In this document: in pieces, positions 33,436 to 45,903 of the stretch
Position numbering within the stretch: position 1 is the stretch's first letter
Layout: each line of letters opens with the position of its first letter
The notes under the pieces: model-generated
What the model saw: only the letters and a program-made list of their open reading frames with translations
Database searches by the model: none
Told to the model about the DNA's origin: nothing
Assembly: GCA_963693365.1 (NCBI GenBank)
Contig: CAVNZM010000007.1
Location: 3,534,001 to 3,598,000 of the forward strand
Length of the DNA stretch: 64,000 bases
Source of the DNA: Amoebidium appalachense
Taxonomy: Eukaryota > Ichthyosporea
Direction of reading: 5' to 3'
Translations under genes and position numbers: made by a program

Positions 33436-36400
33436 TTTATCCTTCTTCTTCTGGAATGCTCGGACACTGGGCCCCCAAAAGGGCCTCCCCCCGGGACACT
33501 CGACGATAAAATCAGCTACATACAACAACAGACAAACAACCACACGTTTACAGTGATTTGCGAAACACAGTTTAAAAACCACCACAAATTCAACTCTACA
33601 TTGGTCGACACATCCACACACCCCGGTTACGCGAAAAACCGAGGCATTATTGTACTTGCCGCACCACACGTGAGAGTGAAGTGCAAACCGGTAGCAAAAA
33701 CGGAATTTTCGGTTTCTATAGAGTTTCTTTCTAATGTTTTTACTTTTGTATATTACCCACCATCTATGTCGGTTGTCGAATTGACTCACGAGTTGTCACA
33801 GTTACCAATGTCCACTGTTATTTTAGGTGATTTTAACACGCGACTCCACCACACAGACACACTGCAAGTGAGTGTCGGGTACCCATCTAAGCCCCCGGAG
33901 CGTGCTATCCCTTTAGCAAGGTATGTCCAAAGTCACACTTTGCGGTTCCCTCAAATATCCCATGCCCACAACACCGACTGGGGAGTGGCCTTTTGGCCAT
34001 CAACCATGTCAAAACTCTCTCTCCCTCCTAACCTCTCTAGGTCATCTGACCACTCTCCTATCCTTTTCCTACCTAAGATCTCCCTTGATCTGCTCCCCCC
34101 TCCTCCTCCCACCTTTCGCCTCCGTCTATCCCAGCTTAAGTCACAGTGGGGTAGAGTCGATGTATGTGTATGCTATGCTACGAAACACCCTATATATATG
34201 CGCCTATTAGAATCTGCACAAGCCAGGCCAGATTCACATCTCGTACTAGATACATGCACTAACTTTATTGTTGATGATTTGATAGATCTCGGTGATTATG
34301 CTGGCGGTGGTAGGAAGGAATATCCCGATGCTCTCTTGTTACCAAACACCACTCCCGCTAGACTAGGTGAACCCCTGTCTCAAAAGGAAAGCTTGCGCCG
34401 GCTTGCTAGTATGAATCGATTTGGCCCCCCTGCTCGTATTATTGGTGATACCACTGGAGACCCCCTCATAGACTCTGATAAGTATTTCTCGGAACTGTTT
34501 AAAGATAGGACCCCCGCTCAGAAACCTATTGTGTGGCCTGTAGACCCATCTATCCCCATAGAATCGATCCTCCCCTTTTTCAGTCCCGATGCCATATGGT
34601 CTGTGATATCTAGTTATAGCTCTAGTAAGTCTTGTGGACCTGATGGACTCCCTGCTGGGTTTCTTAAAATCCTTGTTCCCTCCTACCCACAAAAGGAAAG
34701 TGATCGTGCTATTAAACCTGATCTTACTATCATGTTAAGCTCTCTCTTTTCTTGATGTGTTAAATGTGGACATGTCCCGTCGTCTTGGTTAGATACCTTA
34801 GTGATCCCCATAGTTAAGAAGGACTCTGAGGGCCCCATATCATCCTTTCGCCCCATTACACTAACCCAGGTTGTTCGTAGATTCTTTGAAGCTTGCTTAC
34901 TTAGGTTATTTGCACATCACCCTAGGTTTCAATCTATTCTTCACATACACCCATGCCAATCCGCTTTTCGTAAAAACAATTCATGTTATGTTTAAATAAT
35001 GGCACTGCACGATTCTATGCAAGTTGGTGCACAATATGTTGGCTTTATTGATTGGAAAACTGCTTACGATTCTGTCTCCCCTGGTCTCCTATGGGAAAAG
35101 CTTGCTGCACGGGGTGTACCACACTGCATTGGTGTTCTGTTAGAAGCACTCTTGTCTCAAACCTATGGTAGAGCTGTGGTTAATGGGCATCTTTCATATG
35201 GTTTTGCTCGTACTAGAGGTCTCTTGCAGGGTTCATTGCTTAGCCCCTTTTTGTTTAACCTATTTATAGATGATTTGGCTGTCAAGATTTACGCCGAAAA
35301 CGATGACCCTATTAATAACTTTCCGCCTGCACTTCTCTATGCTGATGATCTGTCCCTCCTTGCCCGTACCCCTAGACGCCTGCAAAGATTGTTCGATGTA
35401 GTGTCAGAGTGGTGCAAGGCAAACCTTATGATCCTTAACATAGACAAATGTGGTGTTCTTGTACCTGATATAGCTAACAATTTACACACATTTACATTAT
35501 CATCTAAACCTGTACCTATAGTTCCAGAATACAAATATCTTGGTGTTCCGGTTGATTCTGTTGGTGTTATGTTTCCCCATATGGTCGAAAAGAGGGTAGA
35601 GTTGGCTCGTAAGCGGTTAGCTTTCTTCTCGGCTAATATTTTTAAAGACACACCCCTCCATCCTTCTATTAGACTTACATTTATTCGCACTTTTGTCTTC
35701 CCGGCATGTGAATATGGTTTACCCCTTCTCGCCGCTTGGATCAAGAAAGAGAGAACTAGAGCGCTTAAACCCTTGGCAAATTTCCTTGAAGCAGAAGTTG
35801 CCTCCTTTCTATCTAACAACTGTTGTAAACCTGGGCCTGTAACGCTCTCGATATATGGTCTGGTCCCAATAGCTGCTAGAGTATCCTATCTCGCGCTGAA
35901 ATTCAATAAGCACATAAGCCGCTTAAAGAAGTATTTGCCCTCCCACCCTCTCTTCTCTATCCGACCTGTCCCCTCCTCCACCTCCCCCCCTCTTTCCTCC
36001 CCCTCTCTCTCCCCTTCTCCCCTGGGCACAAATACAAATAAACCCCGCAATAGTGTGTGTGTGACTTTGGACTGCCACTTACTTGTTAAACATGTACACA
36101 ATCACAAGATAATCACGCAATATAACAAATGGAAAAAGATACCACACGACACTAGACCCGATGAAAGCATATACCTTGAAAAACTAAGCCTTATGTCTCG
36201 TTTTATATATACTGACCGCCTCAACCATATTGCCAAATATGGCACTCGCAAGTGTATAACACCTAAATACATATTACCTTCCTGTAGAACTGGTCTTTCT
36301 CTAGCTGATGGTATTATTGATCAATTACCACGCTTTTACTGTACACGTGCTATACAGTGGAGATCTAATAAGTATAAGGTGGCATCATTTGCATGCCCAA

Positions 36401-36624
36401 ACAACACACACACACACCAGTTTAACCAGTCATGTATCGCCAAATGTAGTTTGATAGACCACATAATACCGCAACACACACACGTCACATTCACAACAGA
36501 CACCCAGAAAGATAGCCTACCTGTAAATTACAACATCCTTGATTTTATACTAAACACGCGTAACTACGACCTGTTTATTAGATGTATTGATTGGCTTGAG
36601 AAACACATCACTACAAAATTATAG
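33428..36624 (+). pseudogene. LINE-p ORF2 (endonuclease-reverse transcriptase), broken
   Basis: ATG at 33428 overlaps the ORF1 stop in ATGCCTAA. Encodes an APE-type endonuclease (GDFNTR, SSDHSP) and RT (IDWKTAYDSV, LLQGSLLSPFLFN, YADD). Compared with LINE-m, a C is missing near 33491, TGG has become TGA at about 34754, and CAA has become TAA near 34993. The long pieces are 33553-34755 and 34999-36624. The RT catalytic YADD survives in the second piece. Confidence 0.92.
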
Positions 36625-36644
36625 CGCACGCGCACACACACACA

Positions 36645-36699
<55 letters not shown>

Positions 36700-36951
36700 C
36701 CAGCTGATACCGAGTGTCCCGAGGGGAGCCCCTAAAAAAAAAAAAAAAAAAAAAAAACGGGGAACCCCAACTAATTGATTTCTCCTTGTAGTCTTTATGG
36801 TGTCTCGTAGAGAAAGTAAACCCTGATATATAGTCACCACCCGACATCTATGTACGTGATCATGATATACCGCTGAGGGGATATTCCGAGCAAACCCCCC
36901 CCCCCATACCTGAGACTGGTTCTCTTTGCCTCGAGTAAACAGCGTAAACCC
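36625..36951 (+). other. LINE-p 3' untranslated tail
   Basis: (CA)n at about 36637-36698, CAGCTGATACCGAGTGTCCC, an A run (about 36734-36757), then conserved unique sequence ending CGAGTAAACAGCGTAAACCC. The same order occurs in LINE-m, so the microsatellite and A run belong to the element. Confidence 0.85.
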
Positions 36952-38350
36952 CGTATGGGTATCAACCCAGATAGGCTGTTATTGTGATATTTTGAGTATT
37001 AGATACGGGTGTAAATGGATATCCCAAAACATGTATGTTTGTTAAGTGTTAGGCATTAGGTTGGGCATCTACTGTGATATGTTTGTTTTTCATGCATTAG
37101 ATATCAACATAGGTGCCGAGTGCATATGTAGGTGTATATGTATCCGCATATCATGTTGGATATTAAGCTTAGATATTGTGAATGGTGATGCATTGTATAT
37201 GAATATCGACATATATTGGATGGGTAAGCAGGGGTGCATATGGATAGCCGTTGGAGATCGGTATGGGGGTCTATTGTGATATGTATTTGCGTCATGCATT
37301 GGATATTAGTATTAAAGTCTAGTGGATGGGCAAATGCAGGTGTATCAAGATATCTGTATGGATGTTAAGCCTAGATAACCAGTATAGCTATCCATTGTGT
37401 CTTAGTATGATTGTCTATTGGACATCAGCGTGCGGGTGTATATGGATAACCGTCAGAGCCATATTTGGTGATCTAATTGGATATGTAGAATCGTCATGCT
37501 TTGGTTATTATAGGAGGGTCTAGTGGACAAGCAAATGCGTATGTATCTGGATATCGGAATGGATATCCATTGAACGTATCCAATATGGGCATGCATTGTT
37601 CATTAGCGTTGGGGTCAACTGCACATGTATTAGCGATCCATCTGGATATTTCAATGGATATCCAATATGGACATCCACTATAGACCGCCATTGGATATAC
37701 TTGTTAGGTGTATTGCATGTCTATCTTGATATCTGTATGGGGATTTTGATCGGATATCCGTGTCAGTCATGTATTGGATATGTTGTTACTGATCCAGTCT
37801 AATATACAGCTAAGCATCCAAATGGATATCCAGAATGTTACATATCCATATAGCTATCCAACGGAGGAATGCAGTTGAAATTCCATCATTGGATATCCAG
37901 CGTCGATATCCATTGTGGGCATCTGTCTAATATCCAATACATGCCGAACCAACCAGATGGCGTTTGATGTCTGCATTCATATGCATCTAATGTGTATTTA
38001 ATGGCCATTATAGGTGCACTTATGTATCCATATAAGCATTGATTGCATATCCAGATATGTGATATCACAACGATGCCCAATGGAGGTACAGCATGGATAT
38101 CCATATGTGATATCTATTGGGGGTGTAATATCTTGATCACTATCTAAGCATGCAACTACATATATATTGGACATTGGTTGGAGGTCAGGAGGAAATAGAC
38201 ATGTTGTATATATCCAGTGGATGGTATTGATATGTTCGACTGAAACCATCCTACATATCGTGTGTATATCCAAAGGATATCCATTAATATACAGTTGCAT
38301 ATCCTAGATGGGTTTGATATGTTTTGGATGTTCGCGCAAGATTGCTGATG
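36952..38350. repeat. degenerate satellite rich in GGATATCC
   Basis: The 8-bp palindrome occurs at 37018, 37561, 37656, 37752, 37824, 37891, 38095 and 38275, with many partial forms (TGGATAT, ATATCCA). No open gene. It ends at GCAAGATTGCTGATG, where Yr-1 RNase H resumes. Confidence 0.8.
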
Positions 38351-38822
38351 CTGGCCACTGATGCTGCCGGATCGGTGGGTCTAGGAGGCCACTGGCTCGA
38401 CCAATGGTTCTTCATGCCCTGGTCCCCCTCCACCCAAGCCCTCTATGCTCATGAGGGTAAACTCGGTTCTTCCGTCATCGAACTCCTGGCCATCGCAGCC
38501 GCCGTGGCCCTCTGGGCCCCCCTCCTGGTCCACCCACCATGTCCGTATTTTATGCGACAACACGGGTGCTGTGTCTGACCTGCACTCCCGGTCTTCCCCC
38601 CACCCCGTGATGGCCAAACTTATTCGGTTTATCACCCGCATGGAAATGCAATACCAATTTACGTTACAGGCATCCTACCTACCAGGACCCCTCAACCATC
38701 TGGCCGATGCCATTTCTCGTAACCAACTTCCCCGGGCCCGACGACTCCGACCTTCCCTGCAACCGGAGCCCTGCCCCTTCCCCTCCTGGGTCCACGAGTT
38801 CCTATCCCTTCCCTTGGGCTAA
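38351..38822 (+). pseudogene. Yr-1 RNase H part
   Basis: Starts within RNase H (LATDAAGSVGLGG) and runs to the natural stop TAA after LPLG. One extra C near 38520 shifts the frame between Glu and Asp motifs. The RT upstream is absent. Confidence 0.88.
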
Positions 38823-39840
38823 CCCCCCCCCCCCCCCCCCAGATCTCCCGTTCCGGAGCAACACTGGCAGATTGGCCCCCCACTTTGCTCCGGCCGAGCT
38901 GCTTCGAGCCACCACTACCCTGCAGGAATGCCAGGCCCTGAGTCTCAACCTCGACTCTCGGGCCTTTTACTCCCGGGTGCAAAAAGTGTTCATCGATTTC
39001 TGTGTGGCATCTCGGCTGCAATCCTCCTCCGGGTCCTCCCTCCCGGCCTCCCCACACACCGTGCAACTTTTTCTCGCCTGGTGTGCCCAACGAGGGGTAC
39101 AGGCCTCTTCCTTAACCGGCCACAATTCGGCCATCACCAGGCTCCACCTCGACATGGGCCTCCCTGCTCCCTACCCCCACGACAAGTCTCTGGCCTGGTT
39201 CCTACGGGGGGTGGGCCGATGGCAGCTTTCTCACAACATCCGACCCCGCTCATCCACCAGGGAACCCCTCCTCCCCTCCCACCTCCGCCTACTCCATGGC
39301 CTTTGCCCCACCAAGGCCTCCTCGGCCAATCTCCGGCTATGGACGGCCCTCATCGTCGGTTTCTGTGGTCTCCTCCGTTCAGGGGAATTTACCTCCAAGA
39401 CCCTGACTTCTTTCGACCCGTCCCGTCACGTTAAACGGATAGACGTGACCTTCAGCTACACCCCCACCGGTACTTTATCCCATGCCACCCTCCACCTGCC
39501 AACCTCTAAGACGGATGTACAGGCCCGAGGTGTCAACGTCACCCTAGCTGCCCTGCCCCTCACCCACTTCTCCCCAGCCCATCTCCTCCGGCAGTTCCTG
39601 GATACAACGTCCGGTCAACCCGACGACCCCCTCTTCAGTCTCGGTGGCATCCCCTACACCAAGAGTGCTTTCTCTGCCGATTTCCGTGCCCTCCTCTCCC
39701 GGGCAGGCCTCTCACCCTCCCGGTTTGCCGGACACAGCCTCCGCATCGGGGGGGCCACAGCACTGGCTGAGGCCGGGGTCGACGACTCCCGGATCAAACA
39801 ACTCGGCAGGTGGTCCTCCGACTGCTTCCTGATCTATACC
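38707..39840 (+). pseudogene. Yr-1 tyrosine recombinase, main part
   Basis: Open from ATG 38707 (MPFLVTNFPGPDD) inside the RNase H end, across a C run (38823-38840), to DCFLIYT, where Copia-B is inserted. It contains the GLLRSGE, TSKTD, GHSLRIGG and GRW motifs. The catalytic Tyr is the second-last codon before the insertion. The last codons lie at 51870-51932. Without the insertion this would be the longest recombinase frame of the family. Confidence 0.92.
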
Positions 39841-40592
39841 TGTTGTTTTGTACGGGTCTAAGGGAGCAGAGTGCACAGAGGTGTCATTTAAAAACACGAC
39901 TAACACATTAATGAGAGGGCAATCGGAGTTGTTCACGAGACATTGAAAGATTTCAAACAACAACTGAATCTTTATTGTGCTCTCGGTTCCTTTTGTACTT
40001 GCGACTTATCACCTTATCACAACTAAAGAGGGAGAACCAATCGGTTCTATCAGAAGATAGAAAAACACATTCCGACAGAGCATTCGCATTCCAACTTCCG
40101 ATTAAACTAAAGTGAAGAAACTCTTACTTAAATAAATTAAGTAATTATACATCTAGTCACTATTAACTCACATATATATTTATGTTCGTCTCTATAAAGA
40201 AACTTATTTAAATACATATATTTCCTAACAGTCGACACTCTCAAAGTGAAGACACTTTGCAATAAACCGAATTCCATATATATCTATTGTCCAATCACAA
40301 CACACATATATTAACAGACAGGAATGCACAACACAATCTACAGATGTACTCGCTCGCGACTATTGGCGAGCCATCCTTTTGAGAACAAACTAGGCCATTT
40401 TGAAATAAAGGAAAGACAACGAGTGAGGCTAGCCAATCACGCTACCTCTCAGATAAACAGAGGAGAGCAAACAGAAATAAAAACACAATAAGTTCTTATC
40501 AGGCAAGAGAGCCAGGTGTGCACAGATCTACAGATATCTGTGCCCACAGAAACAAGGGAGAGAGAGATACGGGGGGGGGGGGGGGGGGGGGG

Positions 40593-40668
<76 letters not shown>

Positions 40669-40760
40669 ACAAAGAGGGAAAGCAGACACGAATACAAACA
40701 AGCTAGGACACATACATACTTCAAGGCTCTTGCTGTCATACATGGTGACGTATTCCAACA
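39841..40760 (-). repeat. Copia-B 3' LTR
   Basis: 920 bp. Outer end TGTTGTTTTGTACGGG, inner end ATTCCAACA. It holds a G run plus (GA)n at about 40571-40667. It matches the right LTR well except for the outermost ~30 bp. Confidence 0.95.
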
Positions 40761-40996
40761 TCCCCACTCAAGGGGTTGAAGTTTGTGTTCTCGTGTCTGT
40801 TGATGTGACGGTAGATGAGGTCCAAACACAGGAGGGGCCGTCACACTCAAGTTTCCCCACTCGAGGATGCAAACCGAAGATCCTTGAGGTGGGAAGGAGA
40901 GAATCAAAACTGAAGAGGCACACAACGACGGTTGCCTCTGAAGACTCGAAATAAGAAATCATGGTGGTTATCGGCGATATATATATATATATATAT
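40761..40996 (-). other. Copia-B 3' untranslated region, LTR-proximal part
   Basis: Begins with the PPT (TCCCCACTCAAG on plus) and ends in (AT)n at 40975-40996, where LINE-m starts. The rest of the region is 45904-46403. Confidence 0.85.
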
Positions 40997-41188
40997 GGGT
41001 TTACGCTGTTTACTCGAGGCAAAGAGAACCAGTCTCAGGTATGGGGGGGGTTTTGCTCGGAATATCCCCTCAGCGGTATATCATGATCACGTACATAGAT
41101 GTCGGGTGGTGACTATATATCAGGGTTTACTTTCTCTACGAGACACCATAAAGACTACAAGGAGAAATCAATTAGTTGGGGTTCCCCG

Positions 41189-41219
<31 letters not shown>

Positions 41220-41313
41220 TTTTAATTTTTTTATTTTTTTTTAATTTTAATTTTAATTTTTTTTTTTTTTTTTTTTTAAAGGGGCTTCCCTCGGGACACT
41301 CGGTATCAGCTGG

Positions 41314-41396
<83 letters not shown>

Positions 41397-44300
41397 CTAT
41401 AATTTTGTAGTGATGTCACGGTGTTTCTCAAGCCAATCAATACATCTAATAAACAGGTCGTAGTTACGCGTGTTTAGTATAAAATCAAGGATGTTGTAAT
41501 TTACAGGTAGGCTATCTTTCTGGGTGTCTGTTGTGAATGTGACGTGTGTGTGTTGCGGTATTATGTGGTCTATCAAACTACATTTGGCGATACATGACCG
41601 GTTAAACTGGTGTGTGTGTGTGTTGTTTGGGCATGCAAATGATGCCACCTTATACTTATTAGATCTCCACTGTATAGCACGTGTACAGTAAAAGCGTGGT
41701 AATTGATCAATAATACCATCAGCTAGAGAAAGACCAGTTCTACAGGAAGGTAATATGTATTTAGGTGTTATACACTTGCGAGTGCCATATTTGGCAATAT
41801 GGTTGAGGCGGTCAGTATATATAAAACGAGACACAAGGCTTAGTTTTTCAAGGTGTATGCTTTCATCGGGTCTAGTGTCGTGTGGTATCTTTTTACATTT
41901 GTTATATTGCGTGATTATCTTGTGATTGTGTACATGTTTAATAAGTAAGTGGCAGTCCAAAGTCACACACACACTATTGCGGGGTTTATTTGTATTTGTG
42001 CCCAGGGGAGAAGGGGAGAGAGAGGGGAGGAAAGAGGGGGAGGTGAGGAGGGGACAGGTCGGATAGAGAAGAGAGGGTGGGAGGGCAAATACTTCTTTAA
42101 GCGGCTTATGTGCTTATTGAATTTCAGCGCGAGATAGGATACTCTAGCAGCTATTGGGACCAGACCATATATCGAGAGCGTTACAGGCCCAGGTTTACAA
42201 CAGTTGTTAGATAGAAAGGAGGCAACTTCTGCTTCAAGGAAATTTGCCAAGGGTTTAAGCGCTCTAGTTCTCTCTTTCTTGATCCAAGCGGCGAGAAGGG
42301 GTAAACCATATTCACATGCCGGGAAGACAAAAGTGCGAATAAATGTAAGTCTAATAGAAGGATGGAGGGGTGTGTCTTTAAAAATATTAGCCGAGAAGAA
42401 AGCTAACCGCTTACGAGCCAACTCTACCCTCTTTTCGACCATATGGGGAAACATAACACCAACAGAATCAACCGGAACACCAAGATATTTGTATTCTGGA
42501 ACTATAGGTACAGGTTTAGATGATAATGTAAATGTGTGTAAATTGTTAGCTATATCAGGTACAAGAACACCACATTTGTCTATGTTAAGGATCATAAGGT
42601 TTGCCTTGCACCACTCTGACACTACATCGAACAATCTTTGCAGGCGTCTAGGGGTACGGGCAAGGAGGGACAGATCATCAGCATAGAGAAGTGCAGGCGG
42701 AAAGTTATTAACTTAGGGTCATCGTTTTCGGCGTAAATCTTGACAGCCAAATCATCTATAAATAGGTTAAACAAAAAGGGGCTAAGCAATGAACCCTGCA
42801 AGAGACCTCTAGTACGAGCAAAACCATATGAAAGATGCCCATTAACCACAGCTCTACCATAGGTTTGAGACAAGAGTGCTTCTAACAGAACACCAATGCA
42901 GTGTGGTACACCCCGTGCAGCAAGCTTTTCCCATAGGAGACCAGGGGAGACAGAATCGTAAGCAGTTTTCCAATCAATAAAGCCAACATATTGTGCACCA
43001 ACTTGCATAGTATCGTGCAGTGCCATTATTTGAACATAACATGAATTGTTTTTACGAAAAGCGGATTGGCATGGGTGTATGTGAAGAATAGATTGAAACC
43101 TAGGGTGGTGTGCAAATAACCTAAGTAAGCAAGCTTCAAAGAATCTACGAACAACCTGGGTTAGTGTAATGGGGCGAAAGGATGATATGGGGCCCTCAGA
43201 GTCCTTCTTAACTATGGGGATCACTAAGGTATCTAACCAAGATGACGGGACATGTCCACATTTAACACACCAAGAAAAGAGAGAGCTTAACATGATAGTA
43301 AGATCAGGTTTAATAGCACGATCACTTTCCTTTTGTGGGTAGGAGGGAACAAGGATTTTAAGAAACCCAGCAGGGAGTCCATCAGGTCCACAAGACTTAC
43401 TAGAGCTATAACTAGATATCACAGACCATATGGCATCGGGGCTGAAAAAGGGGAGGATCGATTCTATGGGGATAGATGGGTCTACAGGCCACACAATAGG
43501 TTTCTGAGCGGGGGTCCTATCTTTAAACAGTTCCGAGAAATACTTATCAGAGTCTATGAGGGGGTCTCCAGTGGTATCACCAATAATACGAGCAGGGGGG
43601 CCAAATCGATTCATACTAGCAAGCCGGCGCAAGCTTTCCTTTTGAGACAGGGGTTCACCTAGTCTAGCGGGAGTGGTGTTTGGTAACAAGAGAGCATCGG
43701 GATATTCCTTCCTACCACCGCCAGCATAATCACCGAGATCTATCAAATCATCAACAATAAAGTTAGTGCATGTATCTAGTACGAGATGTGAATCTGGCCT
43801 GGCTTGTGCAGATTCTAATAGGCGCATATATATAGGGTGTTTCGTAGCATAGCATACACATACATCAACTCTACCCCACTGTGACTTAAGCTGGGATAGA
43901 CGGAGGCGAAAGGTGGGAGGAGGAGGGGGGAGCAGATCAAGGGAGATCTTAGGTAGGAAAAGGATAGGAGAGTGGTCAGATGACCTAGAGAGGTTAGGAG
44001 GGAGAGAGAGTTTTGACATGGTTGATGGCCAAAAGGCCACTCCACAGTCGGTGTTGTGGGCATGGGATATTTGAGGGAACCGCAAAGTGTGACTTTGGAC
44101 ATACCTTGCTAAAGGGATAGCACGCTCCGGGGGCTTAGATGGGTACCCGACACTCACTTGCAGTGTGTCTGTGTGGTGGAGTCGCGTGTTAAAATCACCT
44201 AAAATAACAGTGGACATTGGTAACTGTGACAACTCGTGAGTCAATTCGACAACCGACATAGATGGTGGGTAATATACAAAAGTAAAAACATTAGAAAGAA

Positions 44301-44598
44301 ACTCTATAGAAACCGAGAATTCCGTTTTTGCTACCGGTTTGCACTTCACTCTCACGTGTGGTGCGGCAAGTACAATAATGCCTCGGTTTTTCGCGTAACC
44401 GGGGTGTGTGGATGTGTCGACCAATGTAGAGTTGAATTTGTGGTGGTTTTTAAACTGTGTTTCGCAAATCACTGTAAACGTGTGGTTGTTTGTCTGTTGT
44501 TGTATGTAGCTGATTTTATCGTCGAGTGTCCCGGGGGGGAGGCCCTTTTGGGGGCCCAGTGTCCGAGCATTCCAGAAGAAGAAGGATAAATTAGGCAT
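41397..44598 (-). pseudogene. LINE-m ORF2, endonuclease-reverse transcriptase, two frameshifts
   Basis: Cuts the target and copies LINE RNA there. Pieces: 44598-42622, then a frame used by 42700-41963, then 41972-41397. APE endonuclease residues seen: Asn10, Glu46, Asp135-Asn137 (GDFN), Ser207-Asp208-His209. RT: SFRPITL, FIDWKTAYD, LLQGSLLSPFLFNLFIDD. The frame is lost near 42712 by two extra bases just before LLYADD, and again near 41975. LINE-p is uninterrupted at the first of these sites. Confidence 0.92.
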
Positions 44599-45775
44599 CG
44601 GTTTGGTCCGACACCTGTGGGGTTGGTTCCCACTTGTCGCTTACGGGGTCGTATGCACGACCTTCCGCCAGTGCGAACAGTTCGCAGAAGAGCTCGATTT
44701 CCATCTCGCATCGGCGTTTGCGCTCGAGCAGTTTCTCACCAGAAAACATTGGTTCCTTCGTGTCCGTGTCTATCACGCTCGTAGCATTGTTTTCCAACTT
44801 TGCGAGGAACTCTTTTGCCTTGCTGATGCGTACACGACAACGTGTGGCGCACGCATTCTTAGCAGACACTTTACGTTCTTTGTCTGCTTTCTGAATGTTT
44901 TCCGGCGCGCATGGGTCGTAGCTTGGGAGGTGGGTGAAGAAGCTTCCACACCCCTTTGTCGCGTCACGGATGAACGCACGGTTATAGTCGCCCCGTACTG
45001 CTACTTCCAGCACATCGTATCCAATGAAGGACAGACAAAGGATGCGAGAGCACCGGAAGCCGAGAGCCTTGAAGATGGACCACATGGCCCTGTGTGGGCG
45101 TCTGCCGTGCTTGACTTTGAAATACACCCTCTCGTATTTGGGTGGGATGTTGATGTTACCGTTTGCTTGGGTGTTCCCCTTAGCCGGCGGTTTGGGAGGG
45201 GAGTTGCGGCGGTACTCGTTGCCTGCAAGAATGCTGGCATATGTTTCCTTGGCAATTTGGCGGAGCTCGGGTGTTTTACGAGAGTTCGCATATTCTAGGA
45301 ACTCTGCCGGGAGCTGTGCTTCCGGTCCTGTGTTGTTTTGTGTTGGGGTGGACATGTCTCCGTCGCGAGATGTTTGCTCATGAGTTTTGGGGTTTTGCGA
45401 TCCACTAATGTTTAGCTGGGCTGTGAGTGAATCAATGGTGAGCTTGAGTTGGGTATTTTCTGTTTGGAGTTTTTCTATCATGTTCTTGAGTGGTAACAGC
45501 TCATTTAGCTGTTTCTTAACGAGGGCAAGTTCTGCCAGTACTGTATCAACCGAAAGTTTCGGCATGGTTGTTATTGTGTTTCTACGGAGTGGTGTGGTGT
45601 TATTCTGAATGGGTAGTGTATTGTAAATAGGTGTTGCGCTTAGTCTAAGGCGATGTTTTTCTGGTTGTGCATCTGTGGTAGGTGTATCTGCTGGACGTTT
45701 TAATGGTCGCACATGTGTGATGGGTGTAGATGGAACTTTGAAAGAGGTTCTGAAACGATTATAGGCATGTGCCAT
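44591..45775 (-). CDS. LINE-m ORF1 protein
   Basis: 394 residues, complete from ATG to TAA. Expected to be the RNA-binding chaperone of the LINE particle. Seen: basic, Thr/Pro-rich N-terminus (1-70), a predicted coiled coil at about 76-122 (LALVKKQLNELLPLKNMIEKL), a conserved middle (FKVKHGRRPHRAMWS) and a basic, Cys-containing C-terminal part. No CCHC knuckle is seen. It overlaps ORF2 by 8 bp (ATGCCTAA). The function is inferred from position and the coiled coil. Confidence 0.8.
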   Translation of the reverse strand: MAHAYNRFRTSFKVPSTPITHVRPLKRPADTPTTDAQPEKHRLRLSATPIYNTLPIQNNTTPLRRNTITTMPKLSVDTVLAELALVKKQLNELLPLKNMIEKLQTENTQLKLTIDSLTAQLNISGSQNPKTHEQTSRDGDMSTPTQNNTGPEAQLPAEFLEYANSRKTPELRQIAKETYASILAGNEYRRNSPPKPPAKGNTQANGNINIPPKYERVYFKVKHGRRPHRAMWSIFKALGFRCSRILCLSFIGYDVLEVAVRGDYNRAFIRDATKGCGSFFTHLPSYDPCAPENIQKADKERKVSAKNACATRCRVRISKAKEFLAKLENNATSVIDTDTKEPMFSGEKLLERKRRCEMEIELFCELFALAEGRAYDPVSDKWEPTPQVSDQTDA

Positions 45776-45903
45776 GACATGGATGGGGGTGTTCCCCGGC
45801 CCTTAGGGCCACGGATGGCCCGGTTTAGGGGTGGATGCGCGAAGGATACTATTTATTAGCAGATAATAAAAAGCGACATTTGAATCGATGTGTGCGACTG
45901 AAT

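Larger units (their letters stand above)
33163..36951 (+). mobile_element. LINE-p, 5'-truncated non-LTR retrotransposon
   Basis: Matches LINE-m (40997-45903) in opposite orientation. It begins inside ORF1 (GCTAAGAATGCGTGCGCC) and runs through ORF2 and a 3' tail with (CA)n, CCAGCTGATACCGAGTG, an A run and GTAAACAGCGTAAACCC. The 5' truncation is typical of target-primed reverse transcription. A clear TSD is not seen. Confidence 0.9.
40997..45903 (-). mobile_element. LINE-m, near full-length non-LTR retrotransposon
   Basis: Inserted in the (AT)n of the Copia-B 3' untranslated region. Both sides show CGATATATATATATA (40975 onward and 45904-45918), so a TSD is likely but cannot be measured in a repeat. 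ORF1 is complete, ORF2 has two frameshifts. The 3' tail has (GT)n, T runs and unique sequence as in LINE-p. The 5' end holds 1.4 copies of an 18-bp unit that is also tandemly repeated at 59312. Confidence 0.9.

Noticed and set aside
36940-36970. TSD GTATG around LINE-p
   Set aside because: GTATG occurs before 33163 and after the tail, but five bases in repeat-rich DNA is too short and too common here to claim.
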